Positions 17,774 to 28,980 of a DNA stretch of 64,000 nt are shown piece after piece; position 1 is the stretch's first letter, and each line of letters begins with the position of its first letter. Position numbers and translations under genes: made by a program. Source of the DNA: Gammaproteobacteria bacterium (GTDB taxonomy: Bacteria; Pseudomonadota; Gammaproteobacteria; DRLM01); contig JAHFRV010000004.1 of the NCBI GenBank assembly GCA_023266095.1, positions 20,870-84,869 on the forward strand, given 5' to 3'. The notes under the pieces are model-generated. The model was not told the origin of the DNA, made no database searches, and was given only the letters and a program-made list of their open reading frames with translations.

Positions 17774-19531
17774 ATGAAAAAGGATACTTCATTACCTACA
17801 GGTAGCAGTCATCTTGACTTGCTAAGCCACAACGCCACCATGGCACGGCTCAAAGCCGGCATGGACCGGCTCGGTGATCTACCCATCTTCAGCACCAGCA
17901 TCAATAAAGTGCGGCGGGTCAGCTCCGATCCGCAGGCTGATGCCATGGCCGTGGCCCAGGAGGTGTTGAAGGACGCGAACTTGAGCAGCAAACTCTTACG
18001 CCTCGCCAACTCGGCTTATTACAACCGGGGCCTCGGCAAAATCTCGGTGATCTCGCGCGCAGTGATCATGATGGGTTTCGAGACCGTGCGTAACCTCACC
18101 CTCACCTTGAAACTGATCGAGAGCTTTCAAAAATCCAACACCGCCGTCGATATGAGCCGCTTGCTGGTACGCTCTTATCTGGCGGCCGGCTTGGTGCGGA
18201 ATGTGGCGACCAAATGCGGCGTCAAGGATATTGAAGAGAGTTATGTGTGTGCGTTGTTGCACAATCTGGGCGAGATCATCGTGGCCTATGTGCTGCCGCA
18301 CGAATTCATGAAGATACAGGAACAACAAAAGCTCGCGAAGGTGATCCATAGCCAGGCTCAGCATAATGTGCTCGGCACCAGCTTTGACGCCATCGGTCAG
18401 GATTTGGCGGGAACCTGGGAATTTCCGCCGCTGGTGGTGAGCTCGATGTCACGCACGTCGATCAAGATCAGCGGCGTCGTGCACGATCGCTTGCAGATCA
18501 ATCGCGCACTATCCTTTTTCGCCAACGACTTGGTGGGTGCCTTGTATGTCGAGGCCAGCGATTCCGCTGAGCGCTTTTCTAGCTCCATGCGCAACCTCGC
18601 GGCGGTTACCGGCTCGGAGTCCGGCCTTATCGAACACAGCCTTGGTGAATCCTTCCGCATGTCCTGCGCGCTGGCCCACGATTACGGCTTAGACAAAAAT
18701 CTGCTCAAACCCCTGTTAGGCGAAGGCGACGACACTGCTCGCGATAAATGGGCCCGGCAATTTTCTTATCTCGCCTCCACCGGTAAGGAACAGCCCGCCT
18801 CTCCAATCATGGTGGCGGATGATACAAATTCACTTGCCGAGACTGGCAATCCGTCTCTGAAAAATGCCGCACTGGCCACTCCGCTCGCGGCCGCTGTCAA
18901 ACCCGTTGCGGCGGTTGCGCTAGTGCCGATTTCCGCGTCGGATACGACAACCAGCGCCGCCGCGCAGCCGGTTGCGACGGCGCCGTCCTCGGCCGTTACC
19001 GAGCCCGCTGCCGCAACGATACATGAGGCGCAGTTACAATTAACCTTGATTCAGGAAATCAGCAATTTGATTGCGCAAGGCGCGCGCTTGAATCAAGTGT
19101 TCGTCAAAGCGCTCGAAGGCATACAACGCGGCGTGGGATTTGATCGTGTCATTCTGTGTCTGGTTACGCCGGACCGGCGCAATTATGTCGCCCGGCTGGC
19201 GGTAGGACAAGGCCGTGAACAAATGAAGGAATTTTTTGCATTGCCCATCGAACCGCAGCGTGATTTTTTTTCCAAGGTGCTTATAGAAGGGGGAGAAGTG
19301 TTAGTGGCAGATACCGCCCATCCCGCTTACGCGGCGCTGCTGCCCAAGGACTTTCTCCGCGTCGCCGCCGTTAAGAGTTTCATCGTCGTCGCCGTGAGCT
19401 ATGAGGGTAAACCGGTCGGTTTTTTCTACGCGGACCGGTCGGTTTCACAACGGCTGATCGACGCCGGGGATTTGCGCAACATGGTGAACTTCGTCACTCA
19501 GGCCCGCTTGGCCTTGCGTTTATGCAGTTAA
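17774..19531 (+). CDS. HDOD-GAF signalling protein
   Basis: The product of about 585 residues has an N-terminal HDOD domain (about residues 30-235). It starts at the LGDLPIFSTS segment and continues with SSKLLRLANSAYYN and CALLHNLGEI. A degenerate metal-site helix replaces the HD pair. An Ala/Pro/Thr-rich linker spans about residues 340-420, and a GAF domain ends the protein. HDOD proteins are non-catalytic regulators of signalling, motility or biofilm. ATG 17774 is preferred over an upstream start at 17603 because the extra residues look like leader DNA; no strong ribosome-binding site decides it. It is a single gene. Confidence 0.8.
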   Translation: MKKDTSLPTGSSHLDLLSHNATMARLKAGMDRLGDLPIFSTSINKVRRVSSDPQADAMAVAQEVLKDANLSSKLLRLANSAYYNRGLGKISVISRAVIMMGFETVRNLTLTLKLIESFQKSNTAVDMSRLLVRSYLAAGLVRNVATKCGVKDIEESYVCALLHNLGEIIVAYVLPHEFMKIQEQQKLAKVIHSQAQHNVLGTSFDAIGQDLAGTWEFPPLVVSSMSRTSIKISGVVHDRLQINRALSFFANDLVGALYVEASDSAERFSSSMRNLAAVTGSESGLIEHSLGESFRMSCALAHDYGLDKNLLKPLLGEGDDTARDKWARQFSYLASTGKEQPASPIMVADDTNSLAETGNPSLKNAALATPLAAAVKPVAAVALVPISASDTTTSAAAQPVATAPSSAVTEPAAATIHEAQLQLTLIQEISNLIAQGARLNQVFVKALEGIQRGVGFDRVILCLVTPDRRNYVARLAVGQGREQMKEFFALPIEPQRDFFSKVLIEGGEVLVADTAHPAYAALLPKDFLRVAAVKSFIVVAVSYEGKPVGFFYADRSVSQRLIDAGDLRNMVNFVTQARLALRLCS

Positions 19532-19737
19532 TCATCAACCGATTGATGGTCGTGATCCGCCGCGCAGGACATGCGTTCGACAGCGAACGCTTCTTCATCG
19601 ACATCATGGCGAAAACCCAAAATTACCGGTTATTCTGGCGTCATGATTATTTAAATCATCCGCCCTCTCGCACTTGGTTGCAGGCTGGTTATAATGAACA
19701 TACCGCTTAGCGTCACCAAAATCAGGGAGTGCCGAGC

Positions 19738-20493
19738 ATGATCATGGGTGATTTGCGCCTATTCGCCGATAGCGATGCGCTGAGTTACGCCGCCGCGCAA
19801 CGCTGGGTGCAGTTGGCGGAAGCGGCCATTTCGGCGCGGGGGAAATTCCATGTCGCGCTCTCGGGAGGTTCCACACCTCGCGCTTTGTATCGCCGGCTCG
19901 CTAATCCAGACTTCGCCGATCGCATCGCCTGGGACCGGGTGCATGTCTATTTCGGCGATGAGCGCCAGGTGCCGCCGGATCATGCCGACAGCAATTACCT
20001 CATGGCCAAAGACGCCTTGCTCAATCATGTGCCCATTCCGCCCGCGCAGATTTACCGCATGGAAGGGGAGCGCGAGGATATACACGAAGCCGCGACCAAA
20101 TACGCGCAACTGCTCAGTTCTCGACTGCCGATGTCGGCGCAAGGCGTCGTGCAATTCGATCTGTTGCTGCTCGGCCTCGGCCAGGATGGTCACATCGCTT
20201 CGCTATTTCCCGGCACGCCGGTATTACACGAACGAGCGCGCCTGGTCGAGGCGGTGTTCGTCGAAAAACTGCAAACCTGGCGCATCACATTCACCTTGCC
20301 GGTCATCGATCACGCCCGTCACGTATTGATTTTGGTCGACGGTGAAAAGAAAGCGCCGATTTTGCGTGATGTGTTCAGCGCGCGCACCACTCTACCTCCT
20401 TATCCGGTGCAGCTCATCACTCCGCATGGTATTTTAGAGTGGTATGTCGATAAGGAGGCGGCCGGTCTGCTTCCGGAAAGTTTACGTTCATGA
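19738..20493 (+). CDS. pgl: 6-Phosphogluconolactonase
   Basis: The product of 251 residues hydrolyses 6-phosphogluconolactone in the pentose-phosphate/Entner-Doudoroff routes. Features are ALSGGSTPRALYRRL, the central DRVHVYFGDERQVPPDHADSN block and LLGLGQDGHIASLFPG, all typical of the NagB-fold Pgl/DevB family. ATG 19738 has AGGGAG eight bases upstream. Its TGA overlaps the ATG of glk (20490), so the pair channels glucose 6-phosphate formation and oxidation together. Confidence 0.95.
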   Translation: MIMGDLRLFADSDALSYAAAQRWVQLAEAAISARGKFHVALSGGSTPRALYRRLANPDFADRIAWDRVHVYFGDERQVPPDHADSNYLMAKDALLNHVPIPPAQIYRMEGEREDIHEAATKYAQLLSSRLPMSAQGVVQFDLLLLGLGQDGHIASLFPGTPVLHERARLVEAVFVEKLQTWRITFTLPVIDHARHVLILVDGEKKAPILRDVFSARTTLPPYPVQLITPHGILEWYVDKEAAGLLPESLRS

Positions 20494-21506
20494 AGGTGTT
20501 GGCCGGCGACATCGGCGGCACCAAAACTTTATTGCACATCGCCCATGTTGAGGACCGTCGATGCGACGTGCTACATCAGCGAAGTTATCGCAGCCTAGAC
20601 TATGCTGATTTCGACGGTTTATTAACCGACTTTCTCGAGCACGCGCCCATTACGGCGCGCAGCGAGCTCAATTATGCCTGTTTCGGAGTCGCCGGGCCGG
20701 TGAGCGGTCCGGAGCACGGTCACCGCCATGCCAAGATCACTCAGTTGCCATGGCGCATGGACAGCCTCGCTTTGCAGGCCACCCATCGCTTGACCCGCGT
20801 CCGTTTGATCAACGACTTCCATGCCGTCGCCGCCGGTATCGATGCGCTCGGCCCGGACGATCTCGCCCCACTCAACACTATGCGGGCGCAGGCGCAGGCG
20901 CCGCGGCTGGTGGTCGGTGCGGGCACTGGTTTGGGTGTGGCCCAGCTGATGTGGGCGGACGGAGCTTATCGCATCTTTCCTTCGGAAGGCGGCCACATTC
21001 ATTTCGCCCCCACCGATACCGTGCAGATGGATCTGTTGAAACATCTGCAGCATGTGTATGGCCGCGTTTCCTGTGAGCGGGTAGTCTCGGGGCCGGGCTT
21101 GGTGGATATATTCCGCTTCCTTGGCATGGCACAGCGCGAGGCGGCCGCACCCTTACTCACCAACGCGACCAACCCGGACCCGGCGGCGGTCATCGCGGCG
21201 CGCGCCGAGGCCGGCGATCCGCTGGCCCGGCGGGCCATACAACTTTTTATTTCGATTTACGGCGCGATTACCGGTGATCTTGCGCTGGTGAGCTTGGCAT
21301 ATGGCGGTATTTATCTTGCCGGCGGCATCGCGCCTAAACTCCTGCGCGCCTTTACTCTGGATGACTTCATGGCGGCTTATCGCGAGAAAGGCCGCATGAG
21401 TGGCTTAGTGAACAATATGCCGGTATCGGTGATACTCAATCCCCACGTGGGCTTATTTGGCGCAACCTTACTGGCGGCGGATTTGAGCGAGAGCGCGGTT
21501 GATTGA
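20490..21506 (+). CDS. glk: Glucokinase
   Basis: The 338-residue product phosphorylates glucose with ATP. The N-terminal phosphate loop GDIGGTKT, the sugar-binding LINDFHAV region and the GAGTGLGVAQL ATP-site segment mark the bacterial glucokinase (Glk) family, and EGGHIHF follows as expected. Length is slightly above E. coli Glk (321). Start overlaps the pgl stop by four bases. It is convergent with gyrB; a palindromic hairpin separates them. Confidence 0.93.
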   Translation: MKVLAGDIGGTKTLLHIAHVEDRRCDVLHQRSYRSLDYADFDGLLTDFLEHAPITARSELNYACFGVAGPVSGPEHGHRHAKITQLPWRMDSLALQATHRLTRVRLINDFHAVAAGIDALGPDDLAPLNTMRAQAQAPRLVVGAGTGLGVAQLMWADGAYRIFPSEGGHIHFAPTDTVQMDLLKHLQHVYGRVSCERVVSGPGLVDIFRFLGMAQREAAAPLLTNATNPDPAAVIAARAEAGDPLARRAIQLFISIYGAITGDLALVSLAYGGIYLAGGIAPKLLRAFTLDDFMAAYREKGRMSGLVNNMPVSVILNPHVGLFGATLLAADLSESAVD

Positions 21507-21594
21507 GTCTGCTCGGCGGCATGCTTTGCGTAAGCTTCGCCGATTAATTTAATGCCTGATACCAACCAGGTGCTGACGATCGGCCATGCTAACT

Positions 21595-21618
21595 AAAGGG
21601 GACTTGAACTTCCCCTTT
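21595..21618. terminator. Bidirectional hairpin between glk and gyrB
   Basis: A perfect eight-base stem AAAGGGGA/TCCCCTTT with an eight-base loop lies between convergent glk and gyrB. The A/T ends give short T-rich exits on both strands, so it could end transcription in both directions. Confidence 0.6.
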
Positions 21619-21643
21619 GCGTTTAACCGGCCCGGCCTAAATG

Positions 21644-24061
<2,418 letters not shown>

Positions 24062-24152
24062 CTATCACAATCGGGCGATTATAGCACCTCTGGCCGTAAA
24101 ACAGCAGCTGATAATCTGGAATAACAATAAGATAGAGCATATATCCGGGGAT

Positions 24153-25214
24153 TTAAGCTTGTGGCTTTATCTCGCCTTGTTCCACGTGAAACACGGTAAG
24201 CTCGGCATTAAATTCATGCGGTAGAGTTAATTGCTCAGTCGCGGTCATAAACACCTGGCAGTTCATTTCAGCCAATAACTGCAATAATTTAAAACGGTGT
24301 TGTTGATCCAGTTCCGAAGCGAAATCATCAACCAGAAAAACGCTGGGGTTGCTGTTGCAGTCGTTCACTACCATAGCCTGTGCCAACATCAATGCACACA
24401 TCAGTAATTTCTGTTGGCCTCGCGAGACCACATCTTTAGCGGGTTTGCCGGCGGTTTTAATGATCAAGTCTGCACGGTGCGCGCCGTAACGGGTATAGCC
24501 AAATACTCGGTCCTGCTCTTGTCCCGTGCGTAGCACGTCGAAATAATCGGCATCCTCTCTCCACCCCGGCGCTAAGTTGAGCGAGATCGCTTCCAAATCA
24601 CAAAGTCGTTTCAGATAGTATTCGATACGTGGGATCAGCCTGGTTAAATAAGCCAGCCGAAAACGGGTAATCCCCTGGGCTGATCTCACTAATTCATCAT
24701 CCCAGGAACTGAGCTCATGGCCGGTGCGCAATGCCATATTGCGTTGTTTAAGCGCCCGCTGATGACGTCGCCATAATGGAAGAAATTGGGGTTCCACGTG
24801 GAACACACCCCAGTCTATGAAGCGGCGGCGTAATTGCGGACCGTCTGAAAGTAGGCGATGGCTATCGGGACCGAGGAAAATCACCGGTAAACGCTCGGAT
24901 AAAGCCGCACGGTTAGCAGCCAGATTACCATCAATGCGATAATTGGCCCCATTACGATCAAATTCCGTGCCCAACGCCATACCAGAGCCTGCTAATTTAC
25001 CTGTGACCACGCAGGTTTCAACGCCTGGTGGTAATAGATGACGCAAATCGACGCTCCGGAAGGAACAGCCGCGGCCTAAAAGATGAACTGCTTCAAGTAT
25101 GCTGGTTTTACCCGCCCCATTGGCGCCCCAGAACAGATTAAATTGGGCACCCGGTAGCAGGCGGGCGGTACGGAGATTACGAAGGTTGTTTATATCCAGC
25201 CGGCTCAGCGCCAT
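24153..25214 (-). CDS. recF: DNA replication and repair protein RecF
   Basis: The 353-residue SMC-like ATPase loads RecA at gaps with RecO and RecR. Walker A GANGAGKT is at residues 30-37, the signature-like SRGQQKLLMCALMLAQ near residue 265, and Walker B FLVDDFASELD near residue 295. It lies between dnaN and gyrB as in most bacteria. The gene also holds two parS-like sites (24178-24193 near its 3' end, and 24790-24805), so its sequence is under a second constraint. Confidence 0.98.
   Translation of the reverse strand: MALSRLDINNLRNLRTARLLPGAQFNLFWGANGAGKTSILEAVHLLGRGCSFRSVDLRHLLPPGVETCVVTGKLAGSGMALGTEFDRNGANYRIDGNLAANRAALSERLPVIFLGPDSHRLLSDGPQLRRRFIDWGVFHVEPQFLPLWRRHQRALKQRNMALRTGHELSSWDDELVRSAQGITRFRLAYLTRLIPRIEYYLKRLCDLEAISLNLAPGWREDADYFDVLRTGQEQDRVFGYTRYGAHRADLIIKTAGKPAKDVVSRGQQKLLMCALMLAQAMVVNDCNSNPSVFLVDDFASELDQQHRFKLLQLLAEMNCQVFMTATEQLTLPHEFNAELTVFHVEQGEIKPQA
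24178..24193. promoter_or_regulatory. parS: parS centromere site
   Basis: TGTTCCACGTGAAACA matches the bacterial parS consensus TGTTNCACGTGAAACA at all 16 positions. It lies inside the 3' end of recF, close to the origin; ParA and ParB are encoded at 53300-55013 in the same window. Confidence 0.9.
24790..24805. promoter_or_regulatory. parS: Second parS-like site
   Basis: GGTTCCACGTGGAACA contains the 14-base perfect palindrome GTTCCACGTGGAAC and keeps the central CACGTG. It differs from consensus at the first base and has C/G in the variable arm positions. It lies 612 bases from the other site, also inside recF. Confidence 0.75.
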
Positions 25215-25275
25215 GACCTTCTTCCCGGCAAGAAATATAACAACCGAAGACCAGTCGCCTTATCAACGACTATGG

Positions 25276-26376
25276 TCACAACCTCATTGGCATCACGACG
25301 TATTTACAATGCATATCGCCTTGGGCCTGGATCAGACAACAGCTATTGGCGTCCGATAAACGTAACTCCACCGTATCGTCAGTGATTGCCGCCAGCGCAT
25401 CTAAAATATAGGTAGAGTTAAAACCAATCTCTAGTCCACTACCTTGATAATCGACGGATATTTCTTCTTCCGCTTCTTCTTGCTCGGGATTGTGTGCCAA
25501 GACTTTCAGTGTGCCCGGCTCCAACTGTAGACGGATACTACGGTATTTTTCATTGGTGAGAATCGAAGTGCGTTGAACGGCATGGCGCAGGGTATCCCGC
25601 GCAGCAACCACTAATTTATCCGGATTTTGTGGTATCACCCTTTGATAATCAGGAAAACGGCCGTCGATAAGTTTAGAGGTGAATTTCAATTCATTGGTTA
25701 TGACGCGAATATGATTCGTCCCGATTTGAACCTGAACAGGCAAATCTACGTCTAGAAGTAGACGCTGTAATTCGCTTATGCCTTTTCTAGGAACTATAAC
25801 ACTATGATTCTCATCTATTTTAATACTATTTTGAATGGCGCAGTAAGCCAGCCGGTGACCATCGGTGGCGACCGCCCGCAATTCATTGGCGTCGACTTCC
25901 AACAATAATCCATTCAAGTAGTAACGTACATCCTGATTCGCCATAGCGAACTGGGTACGTTCAATCAACCGTTTCAACACCGCTTGAGGAATGGAAAATT
26001 CCAGGACAGGGCGCATTTCCTCTACGTTGGGAAATTCAGCGGCCGGCAGGGTGGAAAGCACGAAACGGCTCTTCCCGGATTTGATGACCGCCCGATCCTT
26101 TTCCACGGAAATAGCCAATTGAGCGCCTTCCGGCAGGGCTTTGCAAATGTCCATAAATTTTCGAGCTGGCAATGTCGTTCTACCACTTTCCGAGGTATCC
26201 AACGAGGTGAAGACTTTCATTTCGACCTCAAGATCGGTCGCCGTCAACGCGATGCCCGCGAGTGAAACATCAACAAGCACATTGGACAGAATGGGCAAGG
26301 TCTGCCGACGTTCTACGACGCCATTCACAGTCTGTAAAGGTTTTAATATGGCTTCGCGCTGTATAGTAAATTTCAT
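25276..26376 (-). CDS. dnaN: DNA polymerase III sliding clamp (beta subunit)
   Basis: The 366-residue clamp (E. coli 366) dimerises around DNA and tethers polymerase III. It has three clamp folds of about 120 residues each. Visible features are the N-terminal MKFTIQREAILKPLQTVNGVVERRQTLPIL, abbreviated here to its typical ERRQTLPIL block, and the C-terminal YVVMPMRL groove end. It follows dnaA after about 209 bases that hold DnaA boxes, and precedes recF by about 60 bases, so dnaN-recF-gyrB may be co-transcribed. Confidence 0.98.
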   Translation of the reverse strand: MKFTIQREAILKPLQTVNGVVERRQTLPILSNVLVDVSLAGIALTATDLEVEMKVFTSLDTSESGRTTLPARKFMDICKALPEGAQLAISVEKDRAVIKSGKSRFVLSTLPAAEFPNVEEMRPVLEFSIPQAVLKRLIERTQFAMANQDVRYYLNGLLLEVDANELRAVATDGHRLAYCAIQNSIKIDENHSVIVPRKGISELQRLLLDVDLPVQVQIGTNHIRVITNELKFTSKLIDGRFPDYQRVIPQNPDKLVVAARDTLRHAVQRTSILTNEKYRSIRLQLEPGTLKVLAHNPEQEEAEEEISVDYQGSGLEIGFNSTYILDALAAITDDTVELRLSDANSCCLIQAQGDMHCKYVVMPMRL

Positions 26377-26585
26377 AATCTTTAATACCTAAGATATAAA
26401 CTTATTACTGTAATTAGGCCTGTGGGCAACTACCATAATGCAGGTTATAAATTTAAAAATCAAAAAGTTAAACTGTGTATAACCCTATTGAGATGTCGTC
26501 TTGATCCCACTTAATTACCTGTGTACGAATTGTGGATAAGTAGAGTGCCTTTAATCCAGGGCTATTTATCCACAGGTTATACAGA
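26377..26585. promoter_or_regulatory. AT-rich dnaA-dnaN spacer with DnaA boxes (oriC candidate)
   Basis: This spacer is clearly richer in A/T than the rest. It holds two exact DnaA boxes TTATCCACA (26566-26574 on plus; 26531-26539 on minus) and one TTATACACA variant on minus (26474-26482). An A/T-rich run lies next to the dnaN end (26377-26470), as expected for an unwinding element. It also must contain the dnaN promoter. Origin function is inferred. Confidence 0.65.
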
Positions 26586-27953
26586 TTACGTAGTCAGGGT
26601 TCTCAACAGGTTTGAATAGTCTTCCTGTATACGACTTTCCTGGTCTTTCAACTCGCGAATTTTTCGGCAGGCATGCAAGACCGTGGTGTGGTCGCGACCG
26701 CCAAAAGCATTACCGATTTCCGGCAAGCTGTGGTTAGTAAGTTCTTTCGACAAAGCCATCGCCAATTGCCGGGGCCGCGCCACAGAACGACTACGACGTT
26801 CCGATAGCAGATCTGCCACCCGAATTTTGTAATATTCGGCCACAGTTTTCTGAATATTTTCTATAGTGACTAATTTGTCCTGTAAGGCAAGTAAATCTTT
26901 AAGCGCCTCTTTGGCAAAATCCACGGTAATGTTGCGGTCGGTAAACCGCGCATTAGCCACCACACGGCGCAGGGCGCCTTCCAACTCACGGATATTGGAA
27001 CGGATACGCTTGGCGATAAAGAAAGCCACCTCGGGCGTGAGCTCGGTCTTCATCTGCTCGGCTTTACTCATCAAAATGGCGACCCGGGTCTCCAGTTCCG
27101 CCGGTTCAATGGCGACGGTGAGACCCCAGCCGAAACGGGATTTCAGGCGTTCTTCTAAACCATCCACTTCTTTCGGGTAACGATCACAGGTCAAGATGAT
27201 CTGTTGTTGGCCTTCTAAAAGGGCGTTGAAAGTGTGAAAAAACTCTTCCTGGGAACGTTCTTTGCCGGCGAAGAATTGAATGTCGTCGATTAATAACGCA
27301 TCCACTGAACGGTAATAACGTTTGAATTCATTGATAGTGTTGTGTTGCAGGGCCTTGACCATATCCCCGACAAAACGCTCGGAGTGAAGGTAAACGATTT
27401 GCGCCGAAGGCTTACGCTTCAACATCAAATTACCGACCGCATGCATCAAATGAGTCTTGCCCAAACCTACGCCACCATAAATAAATAAAGGGTTATAAGC
27501 CGTGCCCGGGTTTTCCGCGATCTGTACCGAGGCCGCGCGGGCCAACTGGTTGGATTTGCCCTCAACGAAATTATCGAAAGTGAACTCTGGGCGCAGATTC
27601 ATCACGGCGGCCGGGCTGCGGTCGGTATCGGATTTGCGGCGAAAGCCGGAGTGGGAACTCTGCACCGAGGGTTTTTCGCTGGGGGCGACAGTCGGCGCTA
27701 GCAGCGCGCGGGCTGTTCCCACCTCCAGGGTCACCTGGGCAGAATTGCCTTCTTTAAGGGAGCAGACCAGTTGGCTGATCTGGCCTAAAAAGCGGTCGTT
27801 CACCCAATCGAGCACGAAACGGTTGGGGGCGAGCAGGCGCAATAATTCGCCATCTTCCACGGCGTGCAAAGGCCTGATCCAGGTGTTGAACTGCTGCGGT
27901 GTCAACTCGCTCTCGAGGTGATCTATACACTTTTGCCACAACGAGGTTTCCAC
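26586..27953 (-). CDS. dnaA: Chromosomal replication initiator DnaA
   Basis: The 455-residue AAA+ initiator opens oriC. Domain I spans about residues 1-85 and a short linker follows. The AAA+ core has Walker A GGVGLGKT at residues 160-167 and Walker [10 protein letters not shown] near residue 220. Domain IV has the DnaA-box binding motif [15 protein letters not shown] near residue 425. The start ATG has AGGGGAG-like purines upstream. A perfect DnaA box lies 81 bases upstream of the start (28034-28042) and others lie downstream, consistent with autoregulation. Confidence 0.99.
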   Translation of the reverse strand: METSLWQKCIDHLESELTPQQFNTWIRPLHAVEDGELLRLLAPNRFVLDWVNDRFLGQISQLVCSLKEGNSAQVTLEVGTARALLAPTVAPSEKPSVQSSHSGFRRKSDTDRSPAAVMNLRPEFTFDNFVEGKSNQLARAASVQIAENPGTAYNPLFIYGGVGLGKTHLMHAVGNLMLKRKPSAQIVYLHSERFVGDMVKALQHNTINEFKRYYRSVDALLIDDIQFFAGKERSQEEFFHTFNALLEGQQQIILTCDRYPKEVDGLEERLKSRFGWGLTVAIEPAELETRVAILMSKAEQMKTELTPEVAFFIAKRIRSNIRELEGALRRVVANARFTDRNITVDFAKEALKDLLALQDKLVTIENIQKTVAEYYKIRVADLLSERRSRSVARPRQLAMALSKELTNHSLPEIGNAFGGRDHTTVLHACRKIRELKDQESRIQEDYSNLLRTLTT

Positions 27954-28033
27954 GCACTAGCTCCCCTTCGCCTCACGAATTTACCAAACCACATTCAACC
28001 GCGAGCGAAGCAGTCTATACCTCTTAATCTAAG

Positions 28034-28042
28034 TTATCCACA
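28034..28042 (+). promoter_or_regulatory. DnaA box upstream of dnaA
   Basis: Exact TTATCCACA in the 292-base divergent spacer between dnaA and rpmH (27954-28245). It may serve dnaA autoregulation or be part of the origin. I see only this one exact box in the spacer. Confidence 0.7.
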
Positions 28043-28073
28043 CCCCTCGAGGCCGCTAATCCGACGGTTACTA

Positions 28074-28103
28074 TTGACAGTCTTCGGCCAAACTCGTTAC
28101 CCT
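28074..28103 (+). promoter_or_regulatory. Likely rpmH promoter
   Basis: TTGACA at 28074-28079 is a perfect -35 hexamer. A weak -10 (TTACCCT region, 28097-28103) follows at 17-18 bases. The position, about 140 bases upstream of rpmH and between dnaA and rpmH, fits the known strong rpmH promoter location. Confidence 0.45.
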
Positions 28104-28245
28104 AGCGCGCTTTCCGCTCGGCCCCTATTGGCATTGGCATTGACTCGGCAAGCTGGTGTTTACCAGTGCGTTGAACCGAATGAGTCCAATGCAATCATTC
28201 CGCCGGGCGGCGTGTTGTAAACCTCGATTTTAGACGGACAGAGCT

Positions 28246-28380
28246 ATGAAAAGAACCTTTCAACCCAGCGTGATTCATCGCAAACGCACCCACGGTTTCC
28301 GTGCCCGCATGCGCACCGCCAAGGGCCGCCAGATTTTGAAAAACCGCCGGGCAAAGGGGCGGGTACGTCTTACCCCCTGA
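28246..28380 (+). CDS. rpmH: 50S ribosomal protein L34
   Basis: The 44-residue basic protein starts [19 protein letters not shown] and ends KGRVRLTP, the near-universal L34 sequence; length is typical (46 in E. coli). ACAGAGCT lies just upstream of the ATG. It is followed after 17 bases by rnpA, the classical pair, and heads the rpmH-rnpA-yidD-yidC run. Confidence 0.99.
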   Translation: MKRTFQPSVIHRKRTHGFRARMRTAKGRQILKNRRAKGRVRLTP

Positions 28381-28397
28381 TAACACTGCGCGAAACG

Positions 28398-28763
28398 TTG
28401 GGTGGTGACCGTCGATGTTTTTCCCGGCGCAACAGGCTGGTCAAAGCCAGCGAATACCAGCGGGTTTTTGATCAGGCGTACCGCAGCGGTTCCAGCGGAT
28501 TCACGGTATTGGCGCGCGCCAATACCGGCGATGCCCCACGGCTCGGCCTGGTCATCTCGACCCGTTGCGCGCGTAGGGCCGTCGATCGTAACCGGTTAAA
28601 GCGTCTCATCCGGGAAAGTTTTCGCCATCACACGACAGACCTCGCCGGCTTGGACATCGTGGTAATAGGCAAGGCCGCCGCGATTCAGCAAACCAACCCG
28701 CAGCTGCGGGCCAAGCTGGAAGAACATTGGAAGAAACTGGAGCAATGGGCAAGAAGGTCCTGA
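28398..28763 (+). CDS. rnpA: Ribonuclease P protein component
   Basis: The 121-residue basic protein binds the RNase P RNA and helps it process tRNA 5' leaders. The RNR signature appears as [16 protein letters not shown] near residue 60, and an [17 protein letters not shown] start region is typical. I use TTG 28398; no ATG or GTG lies in frame nearby, and the ribosome-binding site is poor, perhaps because of coupling to rpmH. It overlaps yidD by 19 bases. Confidence 0.96.
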   Translation: MGGDRRCFSRRNRLVKASEYQRVFDQAYRSGSSGFTVLARANTGDAPRLGLVISTRCARRAVDRNRLKRLIRESFRHHTTDLAGLDIVVIGKAAAIQQTNPQLRAKLEEHWKKLEQWARRS

Positions 28764-28978
28764 TCATCCTCATCCGCGCCTATCGTTACGGCCTCAGCCC
28801 CCTGATGGGCAATCATTGCCGTTTTTATCCCAGCTGCTCCTCGTATGCCGAAACCGCCATCGCCGAACATGGCTTCATCAAAGGCAGCTGGTTGACCATG
28901 CGCCGCTTGTCACGCTGCCATCCCTGGCATCCCGGCGGTTGCGACCCCGTCCCTGAAAAAACTCACCGGCACGCCTAA
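28745..28978 (+). CDS. yidD: Membrane protein insertion efficiency factor YidD
   Basis: The 77-residue product has an amphipathic N-terminal helix and the conserved [19 protein letters not shown] block plus a later C-H-P-W-H-P-GG motif with three more Cys/His, as in YidD. It lies on the inner face of the inner membrane and aids YidC-dependent insertion. ATG 28745 has GGAGCA right upstream. It overlaps rnpA and stops two bases before yidC. Confidence 0.96.
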   Translation: MGKKVLIILIRAYRYGLSPLMGNHCRFYPSCSSYAETAIAEHGFIKGSWLTMRRLSRCHPWHPGGCDPVPEKTHRHA

Positions 28979-28980
28979 AA

